From NCBI GenBank assembly GCA_947650365.1, contig CANTAL010000003.1, positions 868,001 through 932,000 on the forward strand: 64,000 nucleotides of DNA. Reading direction: 5' to 3'. This document shows, one piece after another, positions 1 to 12,700 of the stretch. Position numbers and translations under genes: made by a program. The notes under the pieces are model-generated. The model did not search any database and had not been told where the DNA came from. It saw only the letters and a list, made by a program, of their open reading frames with translations. Every line of letters starts with the position of its first letter. The stretch's first letter is position 1. The stretch comes from Chamaelirium japonicum. Taxonomy: Eukaryota; Streptophyta; Magnoliopsida; Liliales; Melanthiaceae.

Positions 1-520
1 AATTTATTCGTACGATCCATTCAAATTCAATCGTATGATCCATTCTAATTCATTCGCACAAATGTATCAATTTTAATTCATTCATACGATCCATTCTAAT
101 TCATTCGTACGATCCATTCTAATTCATTTGTATGATCCATTCTAATTCATTCGCACAAATGTATCCATTTTAATTCATTCGTACGATCCATTCTAATTTA
201 TTCATACGATCCATTCTAATTCATTCGCACAATCCATTCTAATTCATTCGTACGATCCATTCTAATTCATTCGCACAAATGTATCCATTCTAATTCATTT
301 GTCCGATCCATTCTAATCCATTCGTACAATGCGTTCTAATCCATTCGTACGATCCATTCTAATCCATTCGTACGATCCATTCTAATTCATTTGTACGAAT
401 GGAACCATTCTAATTCATTAGTACGATCCATTCTAATTCATTCCTATATTCCATTCTAATTCATTCGCACGAATGTATCCATTCTAATTCATTCGTACAA
501 TCCATTCTAATTCATTCGTA

Positions 521-541
521 CGAATTAGAATGGATTGTACG
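521..541 (-). repeat. Single inverted unit inside a forward block
   Basis: CATTCGTACGAATTAG enters the inversion and GGATTGTACGATTC leaves it. Both edges lie on the GTAC core, so one unit is flipped with no loss of register. It directly precedes a HOR-II word. Confidence 0.88.
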
Positions 542-690
542 ATTCATTCTAATTCATTCGTACGATCCATTCTAATGCATTCGTACGATTCATTCTAATT
601 CATTCGCACGATCCATTCTAATTCATTCGTACGATCCATTCTTATTCATTCATACGATCCATTCTAATTCATTCGCACAATCGCACGATC
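541..690 (+). repeat. HOR-II word (about six units)
   Basis: Heads and tails in order: GATTC, GATCC with tail CTAATGCATT, CGTACGATTC, CGCACGATCC, CGTACGATCC with tail CTTATT, CATACGATCC, CGCACAATCC. Other copies: + 11524-11640, 30102-30185, 31478-31600, 47676-47795, 61623-61750; - 3890-4027, 19995-20140, 29040-29190, 33430-33560, 33800-33920, 37640-37756. Confidence 0.86.
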
Positions 691-2578
691 TATTCTAATT
701 TATTTGTACGATCCATTCTAATTCATTCGTAGGAGCTATTCTAATTCATTCGTACGATCCATTCTAATGCATTCGTACGATTCATTCTAATTCATTCGGA
801 CGATCCATTCTAATTCATTTGTATGATCCATTCTAGTTCATTCGTACGATCCATTCTAATTTATTCGTTCGATCCAGTCTAATCCATTCGTATGATCCAT
901 TTTAATCCATTCGCATGATCCATTCTAATTGATTCGTACGATCCATTCTAATTCAATCTCACGAATGTAACCTTTCTAATTCATTTGTACGATCCATTCT
1001 AATTCATTCGCACGACCCATTCTAATCCATTCGTACGATCCATTCTAATCCATTCGTTTGATCTATTCTAATTCATTCGTACGATCCATTCTAATTCATT
1101 CTCACAAATATAACCTTTCTAATTCATTTGTACGATCCATTCTAATTCATTCGTACGATCCATTCTAATCCATTTGTACGATCCATTCTAATCCATTCGT
1201 ACGATCCATTCTAATTCATTCGCATGAATGTAACCATTCTAATTCATTCGTACGATCCATTCTAATTCATTCGTACGATCCATTCTAATTCATTCACACG
1301 AATGTAACCATTCTAATTCATTTGTACGATCCATTCTAATTCATTCCTACGATCCAATCTAATTCATTCGCACGAATGTATCCATTCTAATTCATTTGCA
1401 CGATCCATTCTAATTCATTCCTATGATCCTTTCTAATTCATTCGTACGATCCATTCTAATTCATTCGCTCGAATGTATCCATTCTAATTCATTCGTACGA
1501 TCCATTCTAATTCGTTCATACGATCCATTCTAATTCGTTTGTACTATCAATTCTAATTCGTTCGTACGATCCATTCTAATTTATTCATACAATCCATTCT
1601 AATTCATTCGTACAAACCATTCTAATTTATTCGTATAAATGTATCCATTCTAATTCATTCGTATGATCCATTCTAATTCATTCGTACGATTCATTCTAAT
1701 TCATTCGCACAATCCATTCTAATTCATTCGTACGATCCATTCTAATTCATTCGTACGATTCATTCTAATTCATTCGTATGACCTATTTTAATTCATTCGT
1801 ACGATCCATTCTAATGAATTAGTACGATTCATTCTAATTCATTCGCATAAATATATCCATTCTAATTCATTCGTACGATCCATTCTAATTCATTCGCACG
1901 ATCCATTCTAATTCATTCGCAAAAATGTATCCATTCTAATTCATTCGTACGATCCATTCTTATTCATTCATACGATCCATTCTAATTCATTTGCAAGATC
2001 CATTCTAATTCATTCCTATGATCCATTCTAATTCATTCGCACGAATGTAACCTTTCTTATTCATACGATCCATTCTAATTCATTCTCAAAAATGTAACCT
2101 TTCTAATTCATTTGTACGATCCATTCTAATCCATTCGTACGATCCATTCTAATCCATTCGTATGATCCATTCTAATCCATTCGTACGATCCATTCTAATT
2201 CATTCGTATAATCCATTCTTATTCATTCATACGATCCATTCTAATTCATTCGTACAATCCATTCTAATTCATTCGTACGATCCATTCTAATTCATTTGTA
2301 CGATCCATTCTAACTCTTTCGGTGGATCCATTCTAATTTATTCGTACGATCCATTCTAATTCATTCGTATAATCCATTCTAATTCATTCGCACGAATGTA
2401 TCCATTCTAATTCATTTGCACGATCCATTCTAATCCATTCGTACGATCCATTCTATTTCATTCGTACAAATGTATCTATTCTAATTTATTCGTACAATGC
2501 GTTCTAATCCATTCGTACGATTCATTCTAATCCATTCGTACGATCCATTCTAATTCATTCGTATGATCCATTCTAATT

Positions 2579-2766
2579 CATTCCTACGATCTATTCTAAT
2601 TCATTCGCTCGAATGTATCCATTCTAATTCATTCATTCGATCCATTCTAATTCAATCGTACAATCCATTCAAATTCATTCGCATGATCCATTCTAATTCA
2701 TTCGTACGATCCATTCTAATTCATTCTCACAAATGTAACCTTTCTAATTCATTTGTATGATCCATT
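2579..2766 (+). repeat. HOR-I word (eight units, about 194 bp)
   Basis: Order of heads: CCTACGATCT, CGCTCGAATGTATCC (28), CGTTCGATCC, CGTACGATCC with tail ATTCAAA, CGCATGATCC, CGTACGATCC, CTCACGAATGTAACC with tail TTTC (28), TTGTATGATCC. The same order recurs in at least six near-complete and several partial copies, in both orientations. Confidence 0.88.
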
Positions 2767-3222
2767 CTAATTCATTCGTACGATCCATTTCTAATCCATT
2801 CATACGATCCATTCTAATCCTTTCGTACGATCCATTCTAATTCATTCGTATGAATATATCCATTCTAATTTATTCGTACGATCCAATCTAATTCATTCGT
2901 ACGATCCATTCTAATTCATTCGCATGAATGTATCCATTCTAATTCATTCGTACGATCCATTCTAATTCATTCGTATGATCCATTCTAATTTGTTCGTACG
3001 ATCCATTCTAATTCGTTCGTACGATCCATTCTAATTCATTCGTATGATCCATTCTAATTCATTCCTACGATCTATTCTAATTCATTCGCACAATCCATTC
3101 TAATTCATTCGTACGATCCATTCTAATTCATTCGCACGAATGTATCCATTCTAATTCATTCGTACAATCCATTTTAATTCATTCGCACGATCCATTCTAA
3201 TTTATTCGTATGATCCATTCTA

Positions 3223-3410
3223 ATTCATTCCTACGATCTATTCTAATTCATTAGTTCGAATGTATCCATTCTAATTCATTCGTTCGATCCATTCTAATTC
3301 ATTCGTACGATCCATTCAAATTCATCCGCATGATCCATTCTAATTCATTCATACGATCTATTCTAATTCATTCTCACGAATGTAAGCTTTCAAATTCATT
3401 TGTATGATCC
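3223..3410 (+). repeat. HOR-I word
   Basis: Complete order, with TTAGTTCGAATG in place of CGCTCGAATG and GTAAGCTTTC in the second 28-mer. Confidence 0.85.
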
Positions 3411-3823
3411 ATTCTAATCCATTCATACGATCCATTCTAATCCATTCATACGATCCATTCTAATCCATTCGTACGATCCATTCTAATTCATTCGTAAGAT
3501 TCATTCTAATTCATTCGCACGAATATATACATTCTAATTCATTCGTACGATCCTTTCTAATTTATTCGTACGATCCAATCTAATTCATTCCTACGATCTA
3601 TTCAAATTCATTCGCTCGAATGTATCCATTCTAATTCATTCGTTCGATCCATTCTAAGTCATTCGTACGATCCATTCTAATCCATTCGTACGATCCATTC
3701 TAATTCATTCGTACGATCCATTCTAATTCATTCGCTCGAATGTATCCATTCTAATTCATTCGTACGATCCATTCTAATTCGTTCATACGATCCATTCTAA
3801 TTCGTTCGTACGATCCATTCTAA

Positions 3824-4028
3824 AATGAGTTAGAATGGATCGTACGAATGAATTAGAATGGATCGTACGAATGAATTAGAATGGATTGTGCGAATGAATT
3901 AGAATGGATCGTATGAATGAATAAGAATGGATCGTACGAATGAATTAGAATGGATCGTGCGAATGAATTAGAATGAATCGTACGAATGCATTAGAATGGA
4001 TCGAACGAATGAATTAGAATGAATCGTA
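3824..4028 (-). repeat. Inverted satellite block
   Basis: GAATG-rich units carrying a reverse HOR-II word (TTGTGCG, GAATAAG and GAATGCATTAG markers). It ends on GAATCGTACGATCC, a core palindrome. Confidence 0.88.
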
Positions 4029-4071
4029 CGATCCATTCTAATTCATTCGTCCGATCCATTCTAATTCATTC
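4029..4071 (+). repeat. Two forward units between inverted blocks
   Basis: About two forward units, one with the rare head CGTCCGATCC. The block returns to reverse at CATTCGTGCGAATG, a near-perfect palindrome. Confidence 0.85.
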
Positions 4072-4411
4072 GTGCGAATGAATTAGAATGGATACATTCG
4101 AGCGAATGAATTAGAACGCATTGTACGAATGAATTAGAATGGATCATGCGAATGAATTAAAATGGATCGTACAAATGAATTAGAATGGATCATACGAATG
4201 AATTAGAATGGATCGTACGAACGAATTAGAATGGATCGTATGAATGAATTAGAACGGATCATACGAATGAATTAAAATGGATCGTACGAATGAATTAGAA
4301 TGGATATATTCGTGCGAATGAATTAGAATGGATCGTGCGAATGAATTAGAATGGATCATACGAATGAATTAGAATGGATACATTTGTGAGAATGAATTAG
4401 AATGGATCGTA
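4072..4411 (-). repeat. Inverted satellite block
   Basis: Contains 28-bp units marked GATACATTCGAGCG, GATATATTCGTGCG and GATACATTTGTGAG. The exit is GGATCGTACTATCC, a core palindrome with one mismatch. Confidence 0.87.
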
Positions 4412-4936
4412 CTATCCATTCTAATTCATTCGTAAGATCCATTATAATTCATTTGCACGATCCATTCTAATTCATTCCTATGATCCATTCTAATTCATTC
4501 GTACGATCCATTCTAATTCATTCGGACAATCCGTTCTAATTCATTCGCACAATCCATTCTAATTCACTCGCACGAATGTATCCATTCTAATTTTTTCGTA
4601 CGATCCAGTCTAATTCATTCGTACGATCCATTCTAATTCATTCGCACGAATGTATCCATTCTAATTCATTCGTACGATCCATTATTCATACGATCCATTC
4701 TAATTCGTTCGTACGATCCATTATAATTCATTCGTACGATCCATTCTAATTCATTCGTACGATCCATTCTAATTCATTCCTATGATCCATTCTTATTCAT
4801 TCATACGATCCATTTTAATTCATTCGCATGATCCATTCTAATTCATTCGTACGATCCATTCTAATTCATTTACATGAATGTATCCATTTCATACGATCCA
4901 TTCTAATTTGTTCGTACGATCCATTCTAATCCATTC
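4412..4936 (+). repeat. Forward satellite block
   Basis: Includes a truncated unit near 4681-4690 (CCATTATTCATACG) and a damaged 28-mer near 4870-4892. It ends at CCATTCTAGAATGG, a 14-bp palindrome centred on CTAG rather than on GTAC. Confidence 0.87.
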
Positions 4937-5931
4937 TAGAATGGTTACATTCGTTCGAATGAATTAGAATGGATCGTACGAATGAATTAGAATGGATCAT
5001 GCGAATGAATTTGAATGGATCGTACGAATGAATTAGAATGGATTGAACGAATGAATTAGAATGGATACATTCGAGCGAATGAATTAGAATAGATCGTAGG
5101 AATGAATTAGAATGGATCATACGAATGAATTAGAATGGATCGTGCGAATGAATTAGAATGGATCGTACGAATGAATTAGAATGGATCGTATGAACGAATT
5201 AGAATGGATCGTACGAACGAATTAGAATGTATCGTACGAACGAATTAGAATGAATCGTACGAATGAATTAGAATAGATACATTCGAGCGAATGAATTAGA
5301 ATGGATCGTACGAATGAATTAGAATGGATCATAGAATGAATTAGAATGGATCGTGCAAATGAATTAGAATGGATACATTCGTGCGAATGAATTAGAATGG
5401 ATCGTACGAATGGATTAGAATGGATCATACAAATGAATTAGAATGGATCGTATGAATGAATAAGAATGGATCGTACGAATGAATTAGAATGGATCGTACG
5501 AATGAATTAGAATGGATTGTGCGAATAAATTAGAATGGATCGTATGAATGAATAAGAATGGATCGTACGAATGAATTAGAATGGATCGTGCGAATGAATT
5601 AGAATAGATCATATATTCGTGCAAATAAATTAGAATGGATCATACGAACGAATTAGAATGGCTCGTACGAACGAATTAGAATGGATCGTATGAACGAATT
5701 AGAATGGATCGTATGAATGAATTCGAATGGATACATTCATGCGAATGAATTAGAATAGATCGTATGAATGAATTAGAATGGATTGTACGAATGAATTAGA
5801 TCGTACGAATGAATTAGAATGGATCGTACGAATGAATTAAAATGGATACATTCGAGCGAATGAATTAGAATGGATACATTTGTGCGAATGAATTAGAATG
5901 GATCGTACGAATGAATTAGAATGGATCGTAC
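4937..5931 (-). repeat. Inverted satellite block, about 1 kb
   Basis: Opens with a reverse HOR-I word at 4940-5104. It has a short run near 5785-5800 where ATTAGATCGTACG marks an 18-bp unit. The exit is GGATCGTACGATGC, leading straight into a HOR-III word. Confidence 0.88.
4940..5104 (-). repeat. HOR-I word, reverse
   Basis: Reverse copy, cut at its GGTTACATTCG 28-mer by the inversion edge at 4937. Confidence 0.85.
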
Positions 5932-8470
5932 GATGCAATCTAATTCATTCGTACAATGCGTTCTAATCCATTCATACGATCCATTATAATTCATTCGTAC
6001 GATCTATTCTAATTCATTAGCACGAATGTATCCATTCTAATTCATTCGTACGATCCATTCTAATTCGTTCATACGATCCATTCTAATTCGTTAGGACGAT
6101 CCATTCTAATTCGTTCGTACGATTCATTCTAATTCATTCGTACGATCCATTCTAATTCATTTGCACAATCCATTCTAATTCATTCGTATGATCCATTCTA
6201 ATTCATTCCTACGATCTATTCTAATTCATTCGTATGATCCATTCTAATTCATTCGTTCGATCCATTCTAATTCATTCGTGCAATCCATTCAAATTCATTC
6301 GCATGATCCATTCTAATTCATTCGTACGATCCATTCTAATTCATTCTCACGAATGTAACCTTTCTAATTCATTTGTATCATCCATTCTAATTCATTCATA
6401 CGATCCATTCTAATCCATTCGTACGATCCATTCTAATCCATTCGTACGATCCATTCTAATTCATTCGTATGAATGTATCCATTCTAATTTCTTCGTACGA
6501 TCCAGTCTAATTCATTCGTACGATCCATTCTACTTCATTCTCACAAATGTAACCTTTCTAATTCATTTGTATGATCCATTCTAATTCATTCGTACGATCC
6601 ATTCTAATCCATTCGTACGATCCATTCTCATTCATTCGCACGAATGTAACCATTCTAATTCATTCGTATGATCCATTCTAATTCATTCCTACGATCCATT
6701 CTAATTCATTTGCACGAATGTATCCTTTTTAATTCATTTGCATGTTCCATTCTAATTCATTCCTATGATCCATTCTAATTCATTCGTACGATCCATTCTA
6801 ATTCATTCGCTCAAATGTATCCATTCTAATTCATTCGTACGATCCATTCTAATTCATTCGTACGATCCATTGTAATCCATTCGTACGATCCATTCTAATT
6901 CATTCGTACAATGCGTTCTAATCCATTCGTACGATCCATTCTAATCCATTTGTATGATCCATTCTAATTCATTCGTACGATCCATTCTAATTCATTCTCA
7001 CAAATGTAACCTTTCTAATTCATTCGTACGATCCATTCTAATTCATTCGTGCGATCGATTCTACTCCATTCGTACGATCCATTCTAATTCATTCCTACGA
7101 TCCATTCTAATTCATTCGCACGGATGTATTCATTCTAATTCATTTGCACGATCCATTCTATCTCATTCCTACGATCCATTCTAATTCATTCGCATGATCC
7201 ATTCGTACGATCCATTCTAATCCATTCGTACGATCCATTCTAGTTCATTCATACGATCCATTCTAATTCGTTCGTACGATCCATTCTAATTCGTTCGTAC
7301 GATCCATTCTAATTCATTCGCACGATCCATTCTAATCCATTCCTACGATCCATTGTAATTCATTCGTACAAACCATTCAAATTCATTCGCATGATCCATT
7401 CTAATTCATTCGTACGATTCATTCTAATTCAATCGTATGATCCATTCTAATTCATTCGCACAATGTATCCATTTTAATTCATTCGTAGGATCCATTCTAA
7501 TCCATTCGTACGATCCATTCTAATCCATTCGTACGATCCATTCTAATTCATTCGTACGATCCATTCAAATTCATTTGCACGATCCATTCTAATTCATTCG
7601 TACGATCCATTCAAATTCATTCGCTCGAATGTAACCATTCTAATTCATTCGTACGATCCATTCTAATTCATTCCTACGATCCATTTTAATTCATTCTCAT
7701 GAATGTAACCTTTCTAATTCATTTTTATGTATCTATTCTAATTCATTCGTACAATCCATTCTAATTCATTCGCATGATCCATTCTAATTCATTCGTATGA
7801 TCCATTCTAATCCATTCGTACGATCCATTCTAATTCATTCGCACGAATGTAACAATTCTAATTCATTCGTACGATCCATTCTTATTCATTCCTACGATCC
7901 ATTCTAATTCATTAGCACGAATGTATCCATTCTAATTCATTTGCATGATCCATTCTAATTCATTCCTATGATCCATTCTAATTCATTCGTACGATCCATT
8001 CTAATTTATTTGCACGATCCATTCTAATTTATTCCTATGATCCATTCTAATTCATTCGTACGATCCATTCTAATTCATTCGCTCGAATGTAACCATTCTA
8101 ATTCATTCGTACAATCCATTCTAATTTATTCGCACGATCCATTCTAATTCATTCGTATGATTCATTCTAATTCATTCCTACGACCTATTCTAATTCATTC
8201 GCTCGAATGTAACCATTCTAATTCATTCGTACGACCCATTCTAATTCATTCGTATGATTCATTCTAACTCATTCGGTGGATCCATTCTAATTCATTCGTA
8301 AGATCCAATCTAATTCATTCGCACGATCCATTCTAATTTATTCGTACGATCCATTCTAATTCATTCGTACGATCTATTCTAATTCATTCGCATGATCCAT
8401 TCTAATTCATTCGCATGATCCATCCTAATTCATTCGTATGATTCATTCGTACGATCCATTCTATTCATTC
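5932..8470 (+). repeat. Forward satellite block, 2.5 kb
   Basis: Starts with HOR-III bases (GATGCAATC, ACAATGCG), then HOR-I at 6203-6393. Two 13-bp units are present (7191-7203 and 8435-8447), and the rare head GGTGGATCC is near 8275. It ends on CATTCGTACGAATG. Confidence 0.9.
6203..6393 (+). repeat. HOR-I word
   Basis: The first 28-mer is replaced by a 23-bp CGTATGATCC unit; the rest of the order is kept. Confidence 0.85.
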
Positions 8471-8569
8471 GTACGAATGAATTTGAATGGATCATACAAA
8501 TAAATTAGAAAGGTTACATTTGTGCGAATGAATTAGAATGGATACATTTGTGCGAATGAATTTGAATGG
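8471..8569 (-). repeat. Inverted island of four units
   Basis: Four reverse units, two of them 28-mers (GGTTACATTTGTGCG and GATACATTTGTGCG). It returns to forward at AATGGATCCATT, a 12-bp palindrome over a BamHI-type GGATCC. Confidence 0.88.
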
Positions 8570-8876
8570 ATCCATTTTAATTCATCCTCACGAATGTAAA
8601 CTTTCTAATTCATTTGTATGTTCCATTCTAATTCATTCGCACGATCTATTCTAATTCATTCGTACGATCCATTCTAATTCATTCGCTCGAATGTATCCAT
8701 TCTAATTAATTCGTACAATCCATTCTAATTTGTTCATACGATCCATTCTAATTCGTTCGCACGATCCATTCTAATTCATTCGTACGATCTATTCTAATTC
8801 ATTCGCATGATCCATTCTAATTCATTCGTACGATCCATTCTTATTCATTCGTACAATCCATTCAAATTCATTCATA

Positions 8877-8950
8877 CGATGCAATCTAATTCGTTCGCAC
8901 AAATGTATCTATTCTAATTCATTCGTACAATGCGTTCTAATCCATTCGTA
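8877..8950 (+). repeat. HOR-III word (three units)
   Basis: GATGCAATC head, then the 28-mer CGCACAAATGTATCTATTC, then CGTACAATGCGTTC with tail CTAATCC. Also at 12113-12182, 13155-13222, 45474-45542 and 54953-55019, and partly at 5925-5965, 14476-14520 and 52982-53022. Confidence 0.85.
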
Positions 8951-9757
8951 CGATCCATTCTAATCCATTCGTACAATCCATTCTAATTCATTCGCACGAA
9001 TGTAACCATTCTAATTCATTCATATGATCTATTCAAATTCATTCACACGATCCATTCTAATTAATTCGTATGATCCATTCTAATTCATTCGTACGATCTA
9101 TTCTAATTCATTCGTACGATCCATTCTAATTCATTCGTACGATCCATTCTAATTCATTAGTACGATCCATTCTAATTCATTCATATGATCTATTCTATTT
9201 CATTCGCACGATCCATTCTAATTCATTCGTATGATCCATTCTAATTCATTCGTATGATCCAGTCTAATTTATTCGTACGATCCATTCTAATTCATTCGCA
9301 CAAATATATCCATTATAATTCATTCGTACGATCCATTCTAATGAATTGTACGATCTCGTACGATCCATTCTAATCCATTCATACGATCCATTCTAATTCT
9401 TTCGTATGATCCAATCTAATTCATTCGTACGATCCATTCAAATTCATTCGCATGATCCATTCTAATTAATTCGTACGATCCATTCTAATTCATTATCATG
9501 AATGTAACCTTTGTAATTCATTTGTATGATCTATTCTAATTCAATCGTACGATCCATTCTAATCCATTCGTACGATCCATTCTAATCTATTCGTACGATC
9601 CATTCTAATTCATTCGTACGATCCATTCTAATTCATTCTCACAAATGTAACCGTTCTAATTCATTTGTATGATCCATTCTAATCCATTCATACGATCCAT
9701 TCTAATCCATTCGTACGATCCATTTTAATCCATTCGTACGATCCATTCTAATTCATT

Positions 9758-9788
9758 CGCACGATCTAATTCATTCGCATGATCCATT
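9758..9788 (+). repeat. Adjacent 18-bp and 13-bp short units
   Basis: 9758-9775 is an 18-bp unit (CGCACGAT joined to CTAATTCATT) and 9776-9788 a 13-bp unit (CGCATGATCC plus ATT). Other 18-mers: 10665-10682 and those near 22212, 24890 and 37233. Other 13-mers: 7191-7203, 8435-8447, 28151-28163 and 45546-45558. Confidence 0.87.
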
Positions 9789-12700
9789 CGTATGATCCAT
9801 TCTAATCCATTCGTACGATCCATTTTAATTCGTTCGTACGATCCATTCTAATTCGTTCGTACGATCCATTCTAATTCATTCGCACGATCCATTCTAATTC
9901 ATTCGTATGATCCATTCTAATTAATTCGCACGATCCATTCTAATTCAGTCGCACGAATGTATCCATTCTAATTCATTCGTACGATTCATTCTAATTCATT
10001 CGCACGATTCATTCTAATTCATTCGTACGATCCATTCTAATTCATTCGTCCGATCCATTCTAATTCATTCGCATGAATGTATCCATTCAAATTCATTCGT
10101 ATGATCTATTCTAATTCATTCGTATGATCCATTCTAATTCATTTGCATGATTCATTCTAATTCATTCGCACAACTGTATCCTTTCTAATTCATTCGCTCG
10201 AATGTATCCATTTTAATTTATTCGTACGATCCATTCTAATTCATTCGTACGGTCTAATTCATTCGTACGATCCATTCTAATCCATTTGTACGATCCATTC
10301 TAATCCATTCGTATGATCCATTCTAATTCATTCGCGCGATTCATTCTAATTCATTCGTATGATCTATTCTAATTCATTCCTACGATCTAGTCTAATTCAT
10401 TCGCTCGAATGTATCCATTCTAATTCATTCATTCGATCCATTCTAATTCATTCGTATGATCCATTCTAATTTGTTCATACGATCCATTCTAATCCCTTCG
10501 TACGATCCATTCTAATCCATTCGTACGATCCATTCTAATTCATTCGTACGATCCATTCTAATTCATTCGTATGATCCATTCTAATTCATTCTCACAAATG
10601 TAACCTTTCTACTTCATTTGTATGATCCATTCTAATTCATTCGTACGATCCATTCTAATCCATTCGTACGATCTAATTCATTCGTACGATCCGTTCTAAT
10701 TCATTCGTACGATCCATTCCAATTCATTCGTATGATCCATTCTAATTCATTCATGCAATCCATTCTAATTCATTCATACGATCGATTCTAACTCATTCAT
10801 ACGATCCAATCTAATTCATTCGCATGAATGTATATATCCATTCTAGTTCATTCGCACGATCCATTCTAATTCATACGTACAATCCATTCTAATTCATTCG
10901 CACGAATGTATCCATTCTAATTCATTCGCACGAATGTATCCATTCTAATTCATTCGCACGATGCATTCTAATTCATTCGTACGATCCATTCTAATTCATT
11001 CATACGATCCATTCTAATTCATTCGTACGATCCATTCTAATTCATTTGCATGAATGTAACCATTCTAATTCATTCGTACGATCCATTCTAGTTCATTTGC
11101 ATGATCTATTCTAATTCATTCACACAATCCATTCTAATTCATTCATATGATCTATTCTAATTCATTCGCACGAATGTATCCATTCTAATTCATTCGCACA
11201 ATCCAATCTAATTCAAACGTACGATCCATTCTAATTCATTCACATGATGTATTCTAATTCATTCGTACGATCCATTCTAATTCATTCGTATGATCAATTC
11301 TAATTCATTCGTACAATCCATTCTAATTCAGTCGTATGAATGTAACCATTCTAATTCATTCATACGATCCATTCTAATTCATTCCTACGATCCATTCTAA
11401 TTCATTCGCACGAATGTATCCATTCTAATTCATTTGCACGATCCATTCTAATTCATTCCTATGATCCATTCTACTTCATTCGTACGATCAATTCTAATTC
11501 ATTCGCTCGAATGAATCCATTACGATTCATTCTAATTCATTCGTACGATCCATTCTAATGCATTCGTACGATTCATTCTAATTCATTCGCACGATCCATT
11601 CTAATTCATTCATACGATCCATTCTAATCCATTCGCATGATCCATTTCAATCCATTCGTACGATCCATTCTAATCCATTCATACGATCCATTCTAGTCCA
11701 TTCGTACGATCCATTCAAATTCATTCATATGATCCTTTCTAATTCATTCCTATGTATCCATTCTAATTCATTCGTACGATCCATTCTAATTCTTTCGTAC
11801 AATCCATTCTAATTCATTCGCACGATCCATTCTAATTCATTCGTATGATCCATTCTAATTCATTCCTACGATCTTTTCTAATTCATTCGCTCGAATGTAT
11901 CGATTCTAATTCATTCGTACGATCCATTCTAATCCATTCGTACGATCCATTCTAATTCATTCGCACGAATGTAACCATTCTAATTCATTCGTACGATCCA
12001 TTCTAATTCATTCCTATGATCCATTCTAATTCATTCGCATGAATGTATCCATTCTAATTTATTCGTACGATCCATTCTAATTTATTCGTACAATCCATTC
12101 AAATTAATTCGTATGATGAAATCTAATTCATTCGCACAAATGTATCTATTTTAATTCATTCGTACAATGCGTTCTAATCCATTCGTACGATCCATTCTAA
12201 TCCATTCGTTCGATCCATTCTAATTCATTCGTACGATCCATTCAAATTCATTAGCATGATCCATTCTAATTCATTCGTTCGATCCATTCTAATTCATTCT
12301 CACGAATGTAACCTTTCTAATTCATTTGTATGATCCATTCTAATTCATTCGTACGATCCATTCTAATCCATTCGTACGATCCATTATAATCCATTCGTAC
12401 GATCTATTCTAATCCATTTGTACGATCCATTCTAATTCATTCTCAGAAATGTAACCTTTCTAATTCGTTTGTACGATCTATTCTAGTTCATTCGTACGAT
12501 CCATTCTAATCCATTCGTACGATCCATTCTAATCCATTCGTACGATCCATTCTAATTCATTCACACGAATGTAACCATTCTAATTCATTCGTACGATCCA
12601 TTCTAATTCATTCCAACGATCCATTCTAATTCATTCGCACGAATGTATCCATTCTAATTCATTTGCACGATTCATTCTAATTTATTCCTATGATCCATTC

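Larger units (their letters stand above)
1..3823 (+). repeat. Forward satellite block 1
   Basis: Mixed 23- and 28-bp units. It holds one inverted unit at about 521-541, a HOR-II word at 541-690 and HOR-I words at 2579-2766 and 3223-3410. At 1812-1825 ATGAATTAG interrupts the forward pattern, probably the remnant of a tiny inversion. The block ends at CTAAAATGAGTTAG, a switch outside the palindromic core. Confidence 0.9.

Noticed and set aside
2563-2760. Open frames of 64-76 codons encoding peptides rich in IHSNSFVRSI (also at 6954-7184, 46377-46571, 47270-47467, 48143-48346, 52825-53022 and 56632-56829 on +; 4926-5120, 5222-5428, 15169-15363 and 15697-15894 on -)
   Set aside because: They are direct translations of the satellite. 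In the regular forward array each frame meets the TAA of TTCTAA every third unit (69 bp). Frames stay open only where ATTCAAA tails or 28-bp units remove or shift that stop. Several are copies of HOR-I. There is no ribosome site, codon bias, domain or length conservation.
8565-8576. AATGGATCCATT and GATCGTACGATC-like palindromes as protein binding operators
   Set aside because: They arise automatically where two units meet head to head, with no gene nearby to regulate.
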